This document shows positions 34,063 to 42,266 of a DNA stretch of 60,666 nucleotides, in pieces. The stretch covers positions 1-60,666 of the forward strand of contig OMYD01000007.1 in the NCBI GenBank assembly GCA_900315195.1. The letters run 5' to 3'. The stretch comes from an uncultured Eubacteriales bacterium (GTDB taxonomy: Bacteria > Bacillota > Clostridia > Oscillospirales > Acutalibacteraceae). The notes under the pieces were generated by a model. The model was not told the DNA's origin. It saw only the letters and a program-made list of their open reading frames with translations, and made no database searches. Each line of letters opens with the position of its first letter. The first letter of the stretch is position 1. The position numbers and the translations under genes were made by a program.

Positions 34063-35489
34063 TACTCACCCTCCCCGTCGTCAGGTGAGCCGATCACCTC
34101 GAAGCTCGCCTTTGAAAAGTCAAACCACAGCGGCACATAGGTCGCTACCTGCTCGTCCGTGTTGCTTAGCATAAGCCATTTGCGGGTGTCGGACTCAAGG
34201 ATGATCTCGTTGTGCTCGCCCTTATAAACAACCGACTCGATGTAAACGTCTTTAAGGTGTCCTTCGCCCTCGCCTGTAATTGACAAAGCGTCAAACGGCA
34301 TGTGGATCTTTATTTTTTTGCCCGCGGGAATATACTTGTCGGTAACGGTAATTGTTTCGCCCTCAAGCTCAAACTCAAAGTACCGTCCGGTTTCGTCCGA
34401 GTAGGTTACGGTTGTTTCAATAGTATTGCTGGCAATAGGCAGCAGCTTATTCATAATCTGGATATTAAACGGAATAACCCTCAGACCGACCTCGCTGCCC
34501 AAAACGGCGCTGTCGGTGGAGTGGATAAGAATCTCGCATTTGCCTACCCTAACGCTGATTTCATAATGGACGCCCTTGAAGGTTATGTTTTCAACCACGC
34601 CTGTAAGCTGACTGTCTGAGGGGTCGCATACAATAACGTCCTCGGGGCGGATCACAACGTCTACGGGAGTGTTTTTGCCAAAACCCTTGTCGACGCACTC
34701 AAGCTCTCTGCCCAGAATGCGCACGCGGCAGTCGTCGATCATAGTGCCGTTGAGGATGTTCGCCTCGCCGATAAAGTCGGCTACAAAGGCGTTTACGGGT
34801 TCGTTATATATATCCTCGGGCGTGCCGATCTGCTCAATAACGCCGTTGTTCATAACAACGACGCGGTCGCTCATAGTCAGAGCTTCCTCCTGGTCATGTG
34901 TGACGTATATAAAAGTCTTTTTGGTCTGCTGCTGGATCTCTTTAAGCTCAAGCTGCATGCTTTTGCGCAGCTTTAAGTCCAGCGCGCCCAGAGGCTCGTC
35001 AAGCAGAATGATATCGGGGTCGCATACCAAAGCGCGCGCGATTGCCACACGCTGCTGCTGACCGCCCGAAAGCTTTGCGATCGAGCGCTTTTCATAGCCT
35101 TTGAGGTCAACGATCGCAAGCATTTTCATTACTTTTTCTTTTATTTCATTCTTCGGAAGCTTTTTAAGCTTTAGGCCGAAGGCTACGTTGTCAAATACAT
35201 TAAGATGTGGAAACAAGGAGTATTTCTGAAAAACGGTGTTAACGTTCCTCTTGTGGGGAGGAAGGTTGTTTATGCGTTTGCCGTCATAGATGATATCGCC
35301 GCTGTCGGGCTCAACAAATCCGCCGATAATCCGCAGGGTGGTTGTTTTTCCGCAGCCGCTGGGACCGAGTATAGTTACAAACTCTTTTTCACAGATATCG
35401 AGGTTAATATTATTGAGTATGACCTCGCCGTCAAAACTTACAAAAATATCCTTTAAAGATACAATGACCTTCTTTTGTGTCTGTTCCAT
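34062..35489 (-). CDS. potA: spermidine/putrescine ABC transporter ATP-binding protein, extended C-terminus
   Basis: Walker A GPSGCGKTTTLR, signature LSGGQQQRVAIARAL, Walker B IILLDEPLGALDLKLR and switch His in VTHDQEEALTMSD mark a typical PotA ATPase with a C-terminal TOBE domain (about 270-345). At 475 residues it is roughly 100 longer than most PotA proteins. The extra part (about 350-475) is beta-rich and ends with a second TOBE-like stretch (VYKGEHNEIILES) and an acidic tail. Such regulatory domains sense substrate or metabolites in other importers; that role here is a guess. First gene of the operon. Confidence 0.92.
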   Translation of the reverse strand: MEQTQKKVIVSLKDIFVSFDGEVILNNINLDICEKEFVTILGPSGCGKTTTLRIIGGFVEPDSGDIIYDGKRINNLPPHKRNVNTVFQKYSLFPHLNVFDNVAFGLKLKKLPKNEIKEKVMKMLAIVDLKGYEKRSIAKLSGGQQQRVAIARALVCDPDIILLDEPLGALDLKLRKSMQLELKEIQQQTKKTFIYVTHDQEEALTMSDRVVVMNNGVIEQIGTPEDIYNEPVNAFVADFIGEANILNGTMIDDCRVRILGRELECVDKGFGKNTPVDVVIRPEDVIVCDPSDSQLTGVVENITFKGVHYEISVRVGKCEILIHSTDSAVLGSEVGLRVIPFNIQIMNKLLPIASNTIETTVTYSDETGRYFEFELEGETITVTDKYIPAGKKIKIHMPFDALSITGEGEGHLKDVYIESVVYKGEHNEIILESDTRKWLMLSNTDEQVATYVPLWFDFSKASFEVIGSPDDGEGE

Positions 35490-35532
35490 TTATGCACCCC
35501 TTCTTATATTTAATCGCTAAAAGCCAAACTAA

Positions 35533-35561
35533 ATTATATGACAAAAGGCGCAAAAAGTCAA
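35533..35561 (-). promoter_or_regulatory. sigma-A promoter of potABCD
   Basis: On the minus strand TTGACT (35561-35556), 17 bases, TATAAT (35538-35533). Confidence 0.75.
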
Positions 35562-35651
35562 TGATTTTTAGGCTTTCAATAGATATCATCATTTTACAGC
35601 ATGAACGTAATAATGCACAAAAAATGCATTGAGGATTTGTGATATAAAACA

Positions 35652-35680
35652 TATACAAAACGCTGAGAATTTGGTATAAT
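35652..35680 (+). promoter_or_regulatory. extended -10 promoter of the dockerin amylase gene
   Basis: TATACA (35652-35657), 17 bases, TATAAT (35675-35680) preceded by TG in TGGTATAAT, an extended -10. Confidence 0.65.
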
Positions 35681-35714
35681 AGTTATGAATAATTTATGAA
35701 AGGATGGTTTTTTG

Positions 35715-38171
35715 ATGAAAATGTTCAAAAAACTTGTAAGCATAGTTGCGGCTACAACTTTACTTACCTCTTCATTGGCATTCTCGATGTCGGCAAACGC
35801 TGCCAACGCGGATACGGATTCCGCTGTATCAAGCGTGCCGAATATCCAGGAGAAAACCGAAGACGGTGTTATTCTTCACGCCTTCAACTGGTCTTACAAT
35901 TCAATCAAGGCAAACCTGCCGCAGATTGCCGCGGCGGGATATTCAACCGTTCAGACATCGCCTGTTACCCAGCCGAAAAACTACGGCATGTCATCCGACG
36001 TTGCAAACCAGTGGTGGAAGCTCTATCAGCCTGTAAGCCTTTCAATTGCCCAAAGCTCTTGGCTTGGCACAAGAGATGAGCTCAAGGATCTGTGTACAGA
36101 GGCTGATAAGTACGGCATAAAAATCATTGTTGATATTGTTGCCAACCACATGGCAAATAACGTAAGCGCGTCAGGCTCGGATCTTCCCAACGAGCTCGGC
36201 CCCGAGGTAAAGGAATACGAGCCGGAGATCTACAACAACTACAGCACCTATTTCCACAGCGAAAAAGGCGTTGCTGACGACAGCTCAACCCAGAAGATGG
36301 TTCAGGGCCATGTTTCAGCTTGCCCTGACCTCAATACAGCTAACAGCACAATTCAGGAAAAGATTCTGGCGCTGCTTAAAGATTGTATCGACTGCGGTGT
36401 AGACGGCTTCCGTTTTGACGCGGCAAAGCACATCGAAACCGAAAAGGACGGCACATACGGCTCCCAGTTCTGGGCAAATACGCTCGATAAGGCAAAGACC
36501 TACTACAGCAGCAAGAATGACGGCAAAGAGCTTTTCGCTTACGGTGAAATCCTCAACGGCATCGCCAGCAGAAGCGTCAGCGGATACACAGACCGCATGC
36601 GCGTTACCGAGAATAAGTCCAGCGACAACGTGCTCGGCGGTGTTTACAACGGTTCTGTAGCAATGGCTTCAGCTACCAACTTCCAGCTTTCAGGCGACGC
36701 TTCCAAGGCGGTTCTGTGGGCTGAATCACACGACACCTACATGGGCGACTCAGGGTCAGCCTCCGGTCTGTCGAACACAGCCAAGGTTTCAGATGAATTA
36801 ATCGCTAAGGCATGGGCTATCGTGGCCTCAAGAGCTAAAGCGACAGCGCTTTATTTTGCCCGCCCGGGTTCATCTCTCATGGGTCAGGCAGCAGGAGACA
36901 TCTCTTATAAGAGCACGGTCGTTTCCGAGGTCAACAAGTTCCATAACGCGTTCGCAAGCGTTAAAACCGAGAAGGTCGGCAAATCAGGCTCAATGGTATA
37001 TGTAGCCCGCGGCAACAGCGGAATCGTTATTTCCAATATTTCGGGCAACGAGGCAACCGCCAATATCAGCGGCACAGGTCTTGCTGACGGCAGCTATACC
37101 GACACTGTAACAGGCAACACCTTTACGGTAAGCGGCGGCATCCTCAGCGGCGATATCGGCAGCACAGGCGTAGCGGTTGTTTATAAATCCGCCACTACCC
37201 CGAAAGCCATCGCTTCCGTTGAGTCAGGCAGCTTTAATGATGATACCATGACCGTACAGCTTTCGCTTGAAAACGCTGTTTCAGGTACATACGCGCTTGA
37301 AAACTCAACTCCTACTGAGTTTACCGGTTCTCCTACAATCAGAATCGGTTCCGACTACAAAGTAGGCGAGACAATTACACTCAACCTCACCGCTAAGGAC
37401 GCAAGCGGAAACACATCAACAGCTACATATTTCTATAAAAAGGGAGCGCCCACATCATCGGGCATATATGTATTCCTCGCAAAGAGCATTGTAGAAAAAT
37501 GGTCAAATGTACATTGCTATGTTTATGACGAGACAACCGACTCTAAATACACATATCTTGTAGCGGGCTGGCCGGGTATAGCTATGTCCGAGGACGGAGA
37601 TTACTACTATGCCGAAATCCCCGCCAGATGTCTTGCCCAGAAAAAGAATACTAATATCACCGAAGAATCCGATTTTGATTTGGCTCACTCACCCAATACT
37701 TATGTTATCTTCAATGGCACAATCGGCAAATCCACAACTCAGTTCCCGACCGCAAAAGCCATTGAAGCGATGAAGATTAAGCTTGAGGGAACTTCACATG
37801 TTCTTGAAAACATGAAATACTCCGGCGGCAAAGCGGCAGGCTGGCAAACAACAACTAAGGTTCCCGCCAAGGAAGTTGTTGAGGCAACCGACGTAACAAA
37901 AGGCAGCCAGGATCCCACCGAGAAACAATTTGTCAAAAAGGGTATTTACGGCGACGTAGATCAGAGCGGCACTATTACCGTTCAGGATGTATCCTTGATT
38001 CAGAGGGATTTAGCGGAGTTTGAACATCTGTCGGGTATTCCCAGGATTCTTGCCGATGTTGACAAGGACGGCCAGTTAACGGTTAAGGATGTAACCTATA
38101 TTCAGGTTTATCTTGCCGAGTACAAAAACAACTATGCGCACACAGGCGAGGACTACGGCGTATACGAGTAA
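35715..38171 (+). CDS. secreted AmyE-like alpha-amylase (GH13) with CBM26-like module and type I dockerin
   Basis: ATG 35715 is eight bases after AAAGGATGG. The 818 residues run: signal peptide (1-30); GH13 domain (about 50-490) close to Bacillus AmyE, with nucleophile D235 in DGFRFDAAKHI, acid/base E278 in YGEIL and D340 in ESHDTYM; an Ig-like beta module (about 495-580); a CBM26-like starch-binding module (about 585-700, IYVFLAK, WPGIAM, YYYAEIP); a linker; and a type I dockerin (about 743-807) with two calcium loops, DVDQSGTITVQDV and DVDKDGQLTVKDV. It hydrolyses alpha-1,4 bonds in starch and should dock to a cohesin on a scaffold or the cell wall. Confidence 0.93.
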   Translation: MKMFKKLVSIVAATTLLTSSLAFSMSANAANADTDSAVSSVPNIQEKTEDGVILHAFNWSYNSIKANLPQIAAAGYSTVQTSPVTQPKNYGMSSDVANQWWKLYQPVSLSIAQSSWLGTRDELKDLCTEADKYGIKIIVDIVANHMANNVSASGSDLPNELGPEVKEYEPEIYNNYSTYFHSEKGVADDSSTQKMVQGHVSACPDLNTANSTIQEKILALLKDCIDCGVDGFRFDAAKHIETEKDGTYGSQFWANTLDKAKTYYSSKNDGKELFAYGEILNGIASRSVSGYTDRMRVTENKSSDNVLGGVYNGSVAMASATNFQLSGDASKAVLWAESHDTYMGDSGSASGLSNTAKVSDELIAKAWAIVASRAKATALYFARPGSSLMGQAAGDISYKSTVVSEVNKFHNAFASVKTEKVGKSGSMVYVARGNSGIVISNISGNEATANISGTGLADGSYTDTVTGNTFTVSGGILSGDIGSTGVAVVYKSATTPKAIASVESGSFNDDTMTVQLSLENAVSGTYALENSTPTEFTGSPTIRIGSDYKVGETITLNLTAKDASGNTSTATYFYKKGAPTSSGIYVFLAKSIVEKWSNVHCYVYDETTDSKYTYLVAGWPGIAMSEDGDYYYAEIPARCLAQKKNTNITEESDFDLAHSPNTYVIFNGTIGKSTTQFPTAKAIEAMKIKLEGTSHVLENMKYSGGKAAGWQTTTKVPAKEVVEATDVTKGSQDPTEKQFVKKGIYGDVDQSGTITVQDVSLIQRDLAEFEHLSGIPRILADVDKDGQLTVKDVTYIQVYLAEYKNNYAHTGEDYGVYE

Positions 38172-38205
38172 TATGATCCAATAATACTATTAAGTAATTA
38201 ATCAA

Positions 38206-38237
38206 AAATCACCCTCGGGTTACCGGGGGTGATTTTC
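38206..38237. terminator. bidirectional terminator between convergent amylase genes
   Basis: AAAATCACCC/GGGTGATTTT hairpin with a GC-rich loop; T-rich on both strands. Confidence 0.85.
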
Positions 38238-38250
38238 TCGTTATAATGAT

Positions 38251-39879
38251 TTATATTTTTTTAAATCGTCTTATTTGTCTGCCGTCGCGGAAAATAATCT
38301 CTTTGAACATGTCGTACGGTCTTGCCCAGACTTCATCGGGGTATTTAAGGCTCCTGTACAGCACAAGCTTTTCCTCGGTCTCGCTGTGTTTGGCGAATCC
38401 GATTACCTCGTACTCGCTGCCCTTGAAGTGGCGGTACTTGCCGAGGGTGATTTCTTCCTCTTTTAATTCATTATTAGAATTATCCGCAGGGCTCTCAATG
38501 GCAGCGGTTTCAGGCTGCGCGCCCAAATCGACCTTAAAGCTTCCGTCGTTTACAACCAGAATTCGCGATGAATACGGGGGCATGTCAAGCTCGCACCAAC
38601 CGTTGCAGTCAAACACCTCGTTGCTGTTCAAAACGTCGGTTAGCTTGGCGTTGCAGCGGCTGTCAAAGCCGAGGCGTTCATAGCGGTCGGTCAGGTTGAA
38701 CATAACAAACACAGTCTGATTATCGGTAAAGCGCTTGTAAACCAGCTGCTCGTTACGGATGTTTACATTTTCAAATTTGCCGTATTTAAGTCCCTCAAGA
38801 GCAAGTCTTACTCGGCTGAGCTTTGCTATGTGGTCAAAAAGCTGACGGTTGGCGTTAGGTACGCTGTTAAGGTCAAGGCATGGGCGAAGGTCATAATCGC
38901 TTTCCCAGGTGCGCTTGCCCTCAACGGCGTATTCGCTGCCGTAGTAAATTGAAGGTACGCCGGGCATGGTGTACAGCATGGTGTACACGTTGTAAAGATG
39001 ATTTTTGTCGCGCAGCTCACTGGCGATTCGGTTGACGTCGTGGTTGTCTACAAAATTAAATGTGTAAAGGTTCTGATAAATTCCGCCGTTGGCAAACTGA
39101 CGGTTCAGCGAGTGGGCAATTTCAAAGTAATTGTGGTCGTTGTGGCTTGAGTAAATGCCCTTGTAGCACTCGTAGTTTGTAACCGAGTCAAGCATCTCTC
39201 CGCCCGCGAGGCGGTTGTAGTCGCCGCCGACCATCTCGCCGTACAGCCAGAAGTCGGGCTTTTTGCTTTTGCAGGTGTGACGCAGCTTTTTGAAGAACTC
39301 GCAGTCGATCACATCCGCCGCGTCAATGCGCAGGCCGTCAATGCCGAACTCGTCGATCCAGAAATTTACCGCGTCGAGCAGGTAGTTTACAACGTCGGGG
39401 TTTTGCAAATTAAGCTTTACAAGGTCGTAGTGACCTGCCCAGCCCTCGTACCAGAACGGATCGCCGAGGGGGCTGCTTCCGCCGAAGTTGAGGTTCTGGA
39501 ACCAGCCGCAGTATGGAGAATCCCACTTTTTTTCCTGAACGTCCTTAAAGGCAAAGAACTCGCGTCCGACGTGATTGAACACGCCGTCGAGCATAACGCG
39601 GATACCGTTCTCGCGAAGGGTGTCGCAGATTTTCTTAAAGGAGGCGTTGTCGCCCAGGCGGCAGTCAACCCTGCGGTAGTCGATCGTGTCATAGCCGTGG
39701 CGGCTGCTTTCAAACACGGGGTTAAAAAGCATGACGTTTATTCCAAGCCGCTTGAAATGCTCAATGCTGTCAAGCACTTTATCAAGGCGGTAGGCTTGTA
39801 CGTGGTCGTTTTCTTTTGGAGCGCCGCAGTATCCAAGCGGATAAATGTTGTATACAACGGCTTCGTTGATAAAACTCAT
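38251..39879 (-). CDS. cytoplasmic GH13 alpha-amylase-family enzyme fused to DUF1653
   Basis: The 542-residue product has no signal peptide, so it likely acts on imported malto-oligosaccharides. Residues 1-440 are a GH13 barrel with DGVFNHVG, nucleophile D186 in DGLRIDAADVI, acid/base E215 in YGEMVGG and FVDNHDVNR, plus a C-terminal beta domain. Residues about 470-542 are a DUF1653 domain (GKYRHFKGSEYEVIGFAKHSETEEKLVLYRSL), normally a free-standing protein of about 70 residues. The link is Asn/Glu-rich. The GH13 part resembles short intracellular maltodextrin-acting enzymes; the exact specificity is not readable. It has a promoter with a palindromic operator-like site at 39936-39978. Confidence 0.9.
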   Translation of the reverse strand: MSFINEAVVYNIYPLGYCGAPKENDHVQAYRLDKVLDSIEHFKRLGINVMLFNPVFESSRHGYDTIDYRRVDCRLGDNASFKKICDTLRENGIRVMLDGVFNHVGREFFAFKDVQEKKWDSPYCGWFQNLNFGGSSPLGDPFWYEGWAGHYDLVKLNLQNPDVVNYLLDAVNFWIDEFGIDGLRIDAADVIDCEFFKKLRHTCKSKKPDFWLYGEMVGGDYNRLAGGEMLDSVTNYECYKGIYSSHNDHNYFEIAHSLNRQFANGGIYQNLYTFNFVDNHDVNRIASELRDKNHLYNVYTMLYTMPGVPSIYYGSEYAVEGKRTWESDYDLRPCLDLNSVPNANRQLFDHIAKLSRVRLALEGLKYGKFENVNIRNEQLVYKRFTDNQTVFVMFNLTDRYERLGFDSRCNAKLTDVLNSNEVFDCNGWCELDMPPYSSRILVVNDGSFKVDLGAQPETAAIESPADNSNNELKEEEITLGKYRHFKGSEYEVIGFAKHSETEEKLVLYRSLKYPDEVWARPYDMFKEIIFRDGRQIRRFKKI

Positions 39880-39935
39880 TTAATTATTCCTTCCTGATTT
39901 TATTTGTTCACCTTTTTCACATGTGATAAACTTCA

Positions 39936-39948
39936 TCAAACGGTTTAA
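39936..39948. promoter_or_regulatory. LacI-family-like operator over the transcript start
   Basis: TCAAACGGTTTAA has arms AAAC/GTTT around a central G, the form seen in LacI-family operators such as those of maltose regulators and CcpA. It lies just downstream of the minus-strand -10 box. A second palindrome TCACATGTGA (39917-39926) follows in the leader. The regulator is not in the window. Confidence 0.4.
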
Positions 39949-39949
39949 T

Positions 39950-39978
39950 ATTATAACATAAAATTTCCTATTGTGCAA
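39950..39978 (-). promoter_or_regulatory. sigma-A promoter of the GH13-DUF1653 gene
   Basis: On the minus strand TTGCAC (39978-39973), 17 bases, TATAAT (39955-39950). Its -35 box shares bases with the -35 box of the divergent promoter. Confidence 0.7.
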
Positions 39979-39999
39979 ATCCGAAATCTGTGTTACAAT
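39971..39999 (+). promoter_or_regulatory. sigma-A promoter of the 40029 gene
   Basis: TTGTGC (39971-39976), 17 bases, TACAAT (39994-39999). Confidence 0.65.
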
Positions 40000-40028
40000 A
40001 TGTATAAATTTGTAAACGGAGGTTTATT

Positions 40029-40547
40029 ATGATAAAGAGGCCTGACATAAAAGTCAGAAAAAGACTCAGACTTACAATGTGTGTGCTGTATCTTGTCCAG
40101 ATAGTAGTGTGCACATTCCCATATTTTCAGGATGTTCGTGTTAATGATGACGGTTTGGTTGCGATGAAGTCGCCGTTCAACATGGTAATTCTTCTTTTCA
40201 GCGTAACGTCTGATATGAAGGGTTCGGTTCTTTCGCTGGCTGTTATCAGCATGATCCTGATTTTGATTCCGATTGTAGGATTTTTCTTTTGCTCTCTTGA
40301 TAAGGAACGAAATCTTAAAAACATCGCGTCAGTTATATGCTGTTTTGCGGGCGTGTTCTTAATCGCGGGTCTGCTCGGAAACGAAAATGTAAAATACATG
40401 TCGATAGGCGCGGTTTTCGCAATCCTGCTGTATATTATAATAATGTTCGTAACCTCAATCGCGATGGTTATAAGATTGTCTAAGGACACGGAAGAGGACA
40501 TAAAAAAAGCGGAAGAAAAAAAGAAAAAAGACTGGCGATTCGATTAA
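40029..40547 (+). CDS. small integral membrane protein, unknown family (172 aa)
   Basis: The ATG follows GGAGG. There are about four membrane helices (near 15-35, 70-95, 105-122 and 125-150), a basic N-terminus (RPDIKVRKRLRL) and a strongly charged tail of alternating Glu and Lys (EEDIKKAEEKKKKDWRFD). A 40-residue extracytoplasmic loop may follow helix one. I do not recognise it. It is divergent from, and shares promoter space with, the cytoplasmic amylase gene, which may mean joint control. Confidence 0.65.
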   Translation: MIKRPDIKVRKRLRLTMCVLYLVQIVVCTFPYFQDVRVNDDGLVAMKSPFNMVILLFSVTSDMKGSVLSLAVISMILILIPIVGFFFCSLDKERNLKNIASVICCFAGVFLIAGLLGNENVKYMSIGAVFAILLYIIIMFVTSIAMVIRLSKDTEEDIKKAEEKKKKDWRFD

Positions 40548-40554
40548 AACACTA

Positions 40555-40586
40555 CGGAGCAGGAAAAACCTGCTCCGCTTTTTTTG
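40555..40586 (+). terminator. terminator after the 40029 gene
   Basis: Perfect 9-bp stem CGGAGCAGG/CCTGCTCCG with an AAAAA loop, then CTTTTTTT. Confidence 0.93.
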
Positions 40587-40623
40587 ATTATTAATTATGT
40601 ATTGTCGGCTTGCGCCGTATTGG

Positions 40624-41640
40624 CTAAAACTCGGTGAAGATAAAATGCGCCTGCGCGTTGTCGAGAACAAGAGTTTTTTCCAAGTCAAGGTGGTTCAGCT
40701 CGCCGTAAAGTCTGCCGAAAATTACAACGGTGCTTCCCATACGCGCAAGCATAGCCTGCCCGCCGACGGTAAAGGGCTTGAACTCAATGCTGACCGCCGA
40801 GGTTCCGCCGCGGAAAAAGAACGGTCGTTCAAGGCGCTTTGTGTTTCCTCTTACATTGATGTTTGAGAGCTTGTGCAGAGCGCCGTTTGTGAAAAAGCAG
40901 TTTTCGTTGCCGTAGCGGTTGTCTCCCACGCGGCTCGCAAGGCACAGTGAAACGCGGACGCCGTCGATAATGCAGTCGGCGCTTAAACGCTGATAGTTAT
41001 GGTGGCGCGGCTTTGAAAAGCGCGTCCAGTCAAAATACGCTCTGCCCGTGGCTTCGCTAATTGTGTATTCAAGTCCGCCTACGCGGATTACGCCCTCGGC
41101 TACAAACTTCGGCACAAAGCGCTTTAGATAAAAATACTTGCGGTTGCGCTCAAACGGGGCAAGCTCGTTAAGGCTGTCGCCATAATTCTTTTTTAGAACT
41201 ATATTAAAATATAAGTTTTTTATTCCGGCAAAATCAATAAAATCGCACTTTAAAAATCTGCCCTGCGGAGTATTTGTAAGCTGGAGCTGAACGCGTTTAT
41301 CCGAATACAGAAACTCGCCGTTATCGCCTGCCTCGGGAAGCTGATTTTTAATAAGGTTAAGCTTTTTTACAACATAGTCGCTTATTACGCCGCCGCGTTT
41401 TAGGTCGGCAACGGCAATTTTAATGGCAAATTCAAGCCCCAGGTTTTCAACCGATAAATAAAGCGAAACCTCGCCGTTGTTTATAAAGTAGCAGTCGCGC
41501 TCGCCGTGCTTGCCGCTCATTTTGCTGTCGGGTTCATTATAATTAAATACCGATTTGCGCGCCCAGCCCGCGTTCATTACCTCACCGTTTTTTTCAAACA
41601 CATTGCAGGTCTGCGTAATCTCATGCTGCAAAAGGTTCAC
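40624..41640 (-). CDS. DUF2804 family protein
   Basis: The 338-residue cytoplasmic protein starts QHEITQTCNVFEKNGEVMNAGWARKSVFNYN, the DUF2804 opening, and continues as a beta-rich protein with paired regions (RAYFDWTRFSKPRHHNYQRLSADCIIDG near residue 200). The fold resembles lipocalin-like or AttH-type double beta-barrels. No catalytic residues are known to me for the family. It stands alone between two rightward genes; function unknown. Confidence 0.82.
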   Translation of the reverse strand: MNLLQHEITQTCNVFEKNGEVMNAGWARKSVFNYNEPDSKMSGKHGERDCYFINNGEVSLYLSVENLGLEFAIKIAVADLKRGGVISDYVVKKLNLIKNQLPEAGDNGEFLYSDKRVQLQLTNTPQGRFLKCDFIDFAGIKNLYFNIVLKKNYGDSLNELAPFERNRKYFYLKRFVPKFVAEGVIRVGGLEYTISEATGRAYFDWTRFSKPRHHNYQRLSADCIIDGVRVSLCLASRVGDNRYGNENCFFTNGALHKLSNINVRGNTKRLERPFFFRGGTSAVSIEFKPFTVGGQAMLARMGSTVVIFGRLYGELNHLDLEKTLVLDNAQAHFIFTEF

Positions 41641-41775
41641 TCCGTTTCTTCAAATCTGATAATACTATATCAAAAATTATTTTGCTAATCAAGAATAATA
41701 ACAAAACTGTAAATGAATAAAAATAAAGCCCGCCGAGTAATATATTATAATACTAATATGATTGCGGTGAAAAAA

Positions 41776-42126
41776 ATGAAAAAAGCTGTCGGGTTGTTTT
41801 TTATATGCGTGATTTTTATTTTTTGCGGCTGCTCAAAAAGCGCGTCGGGCAGTGTAGCGGAGCTTACGGGGCGAAGCTGGACCGCTAAGCTTGACGGAGG
41901 GGGAGAGGCGCGCCTCAGCTTTAACGGAGAGCGTGCAAAGCTTACAATGAGTAACGGCGGCGAGCAGGAGATTATTGAGGGAGAATTTATTGCCGATGAA
42001 TCCGAGTTTGTAATTTTCGACAAGCCGATCTGCCGAAACTACAGCTTTACTTATGTTCCTTACGGCGACAGGCTTGAATTGTCGTTTGAGGGCAACATGA
42101 TAGAAATGGCTGCCGAGAGCAGGTAA
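41776..42126 (+). CDS. small lipoprotein, unknown function
   Basis: A TATAAT at 41746-41751 predicts transcription from about 41758, so the start should be ATG 41776 (GGTG upstream) or GTG 41767, not the ORF's first codons. The 116-residue product has a lipoprotein signal with lipobox FCGC and a short beta-rich mature domain (WTAKLDGGGEARLSFNGERAKLTMS, IIEGEFIADESEFVIF) like small META/lipocalin-type lipoproteins. It would sit on the outer face of the membrane. No function is suggested by its neighbours. Confidence 0.6.
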   Translation: MKKAVGLFFICVIFIFCGCSKSASGSVAELTGRSWTAKLDGGGEARLSFNGERAKLTMSNGGEQEIIEGEFIADESEFVIFDKPICRNYSFTYVPYGDRLELSFEGNMIEMAAESR

Positions 42127-42193
42127 TTTGGGGCGGGTTTTCAGATATTCAGTACTTATCTGATATATTAGCAAAAAAATTGTCCGAATAATG

Positions 42194-42222
42194 ATGACAA
42201 GTCAACGGTTTTCATGTATAAT
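42194..42222 (+). promoter_or_regulatory. sigma-A promoter of the 42267 gene
   Basis: ATGACA (42194-42199), 17 bases, TATAAT (42217-42222). Confidence 0.65.
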
Positions 42223-42266
42223 AAATGTCTGAATACTTCTCAATTATTATTTAAGGAGAAACCGAC

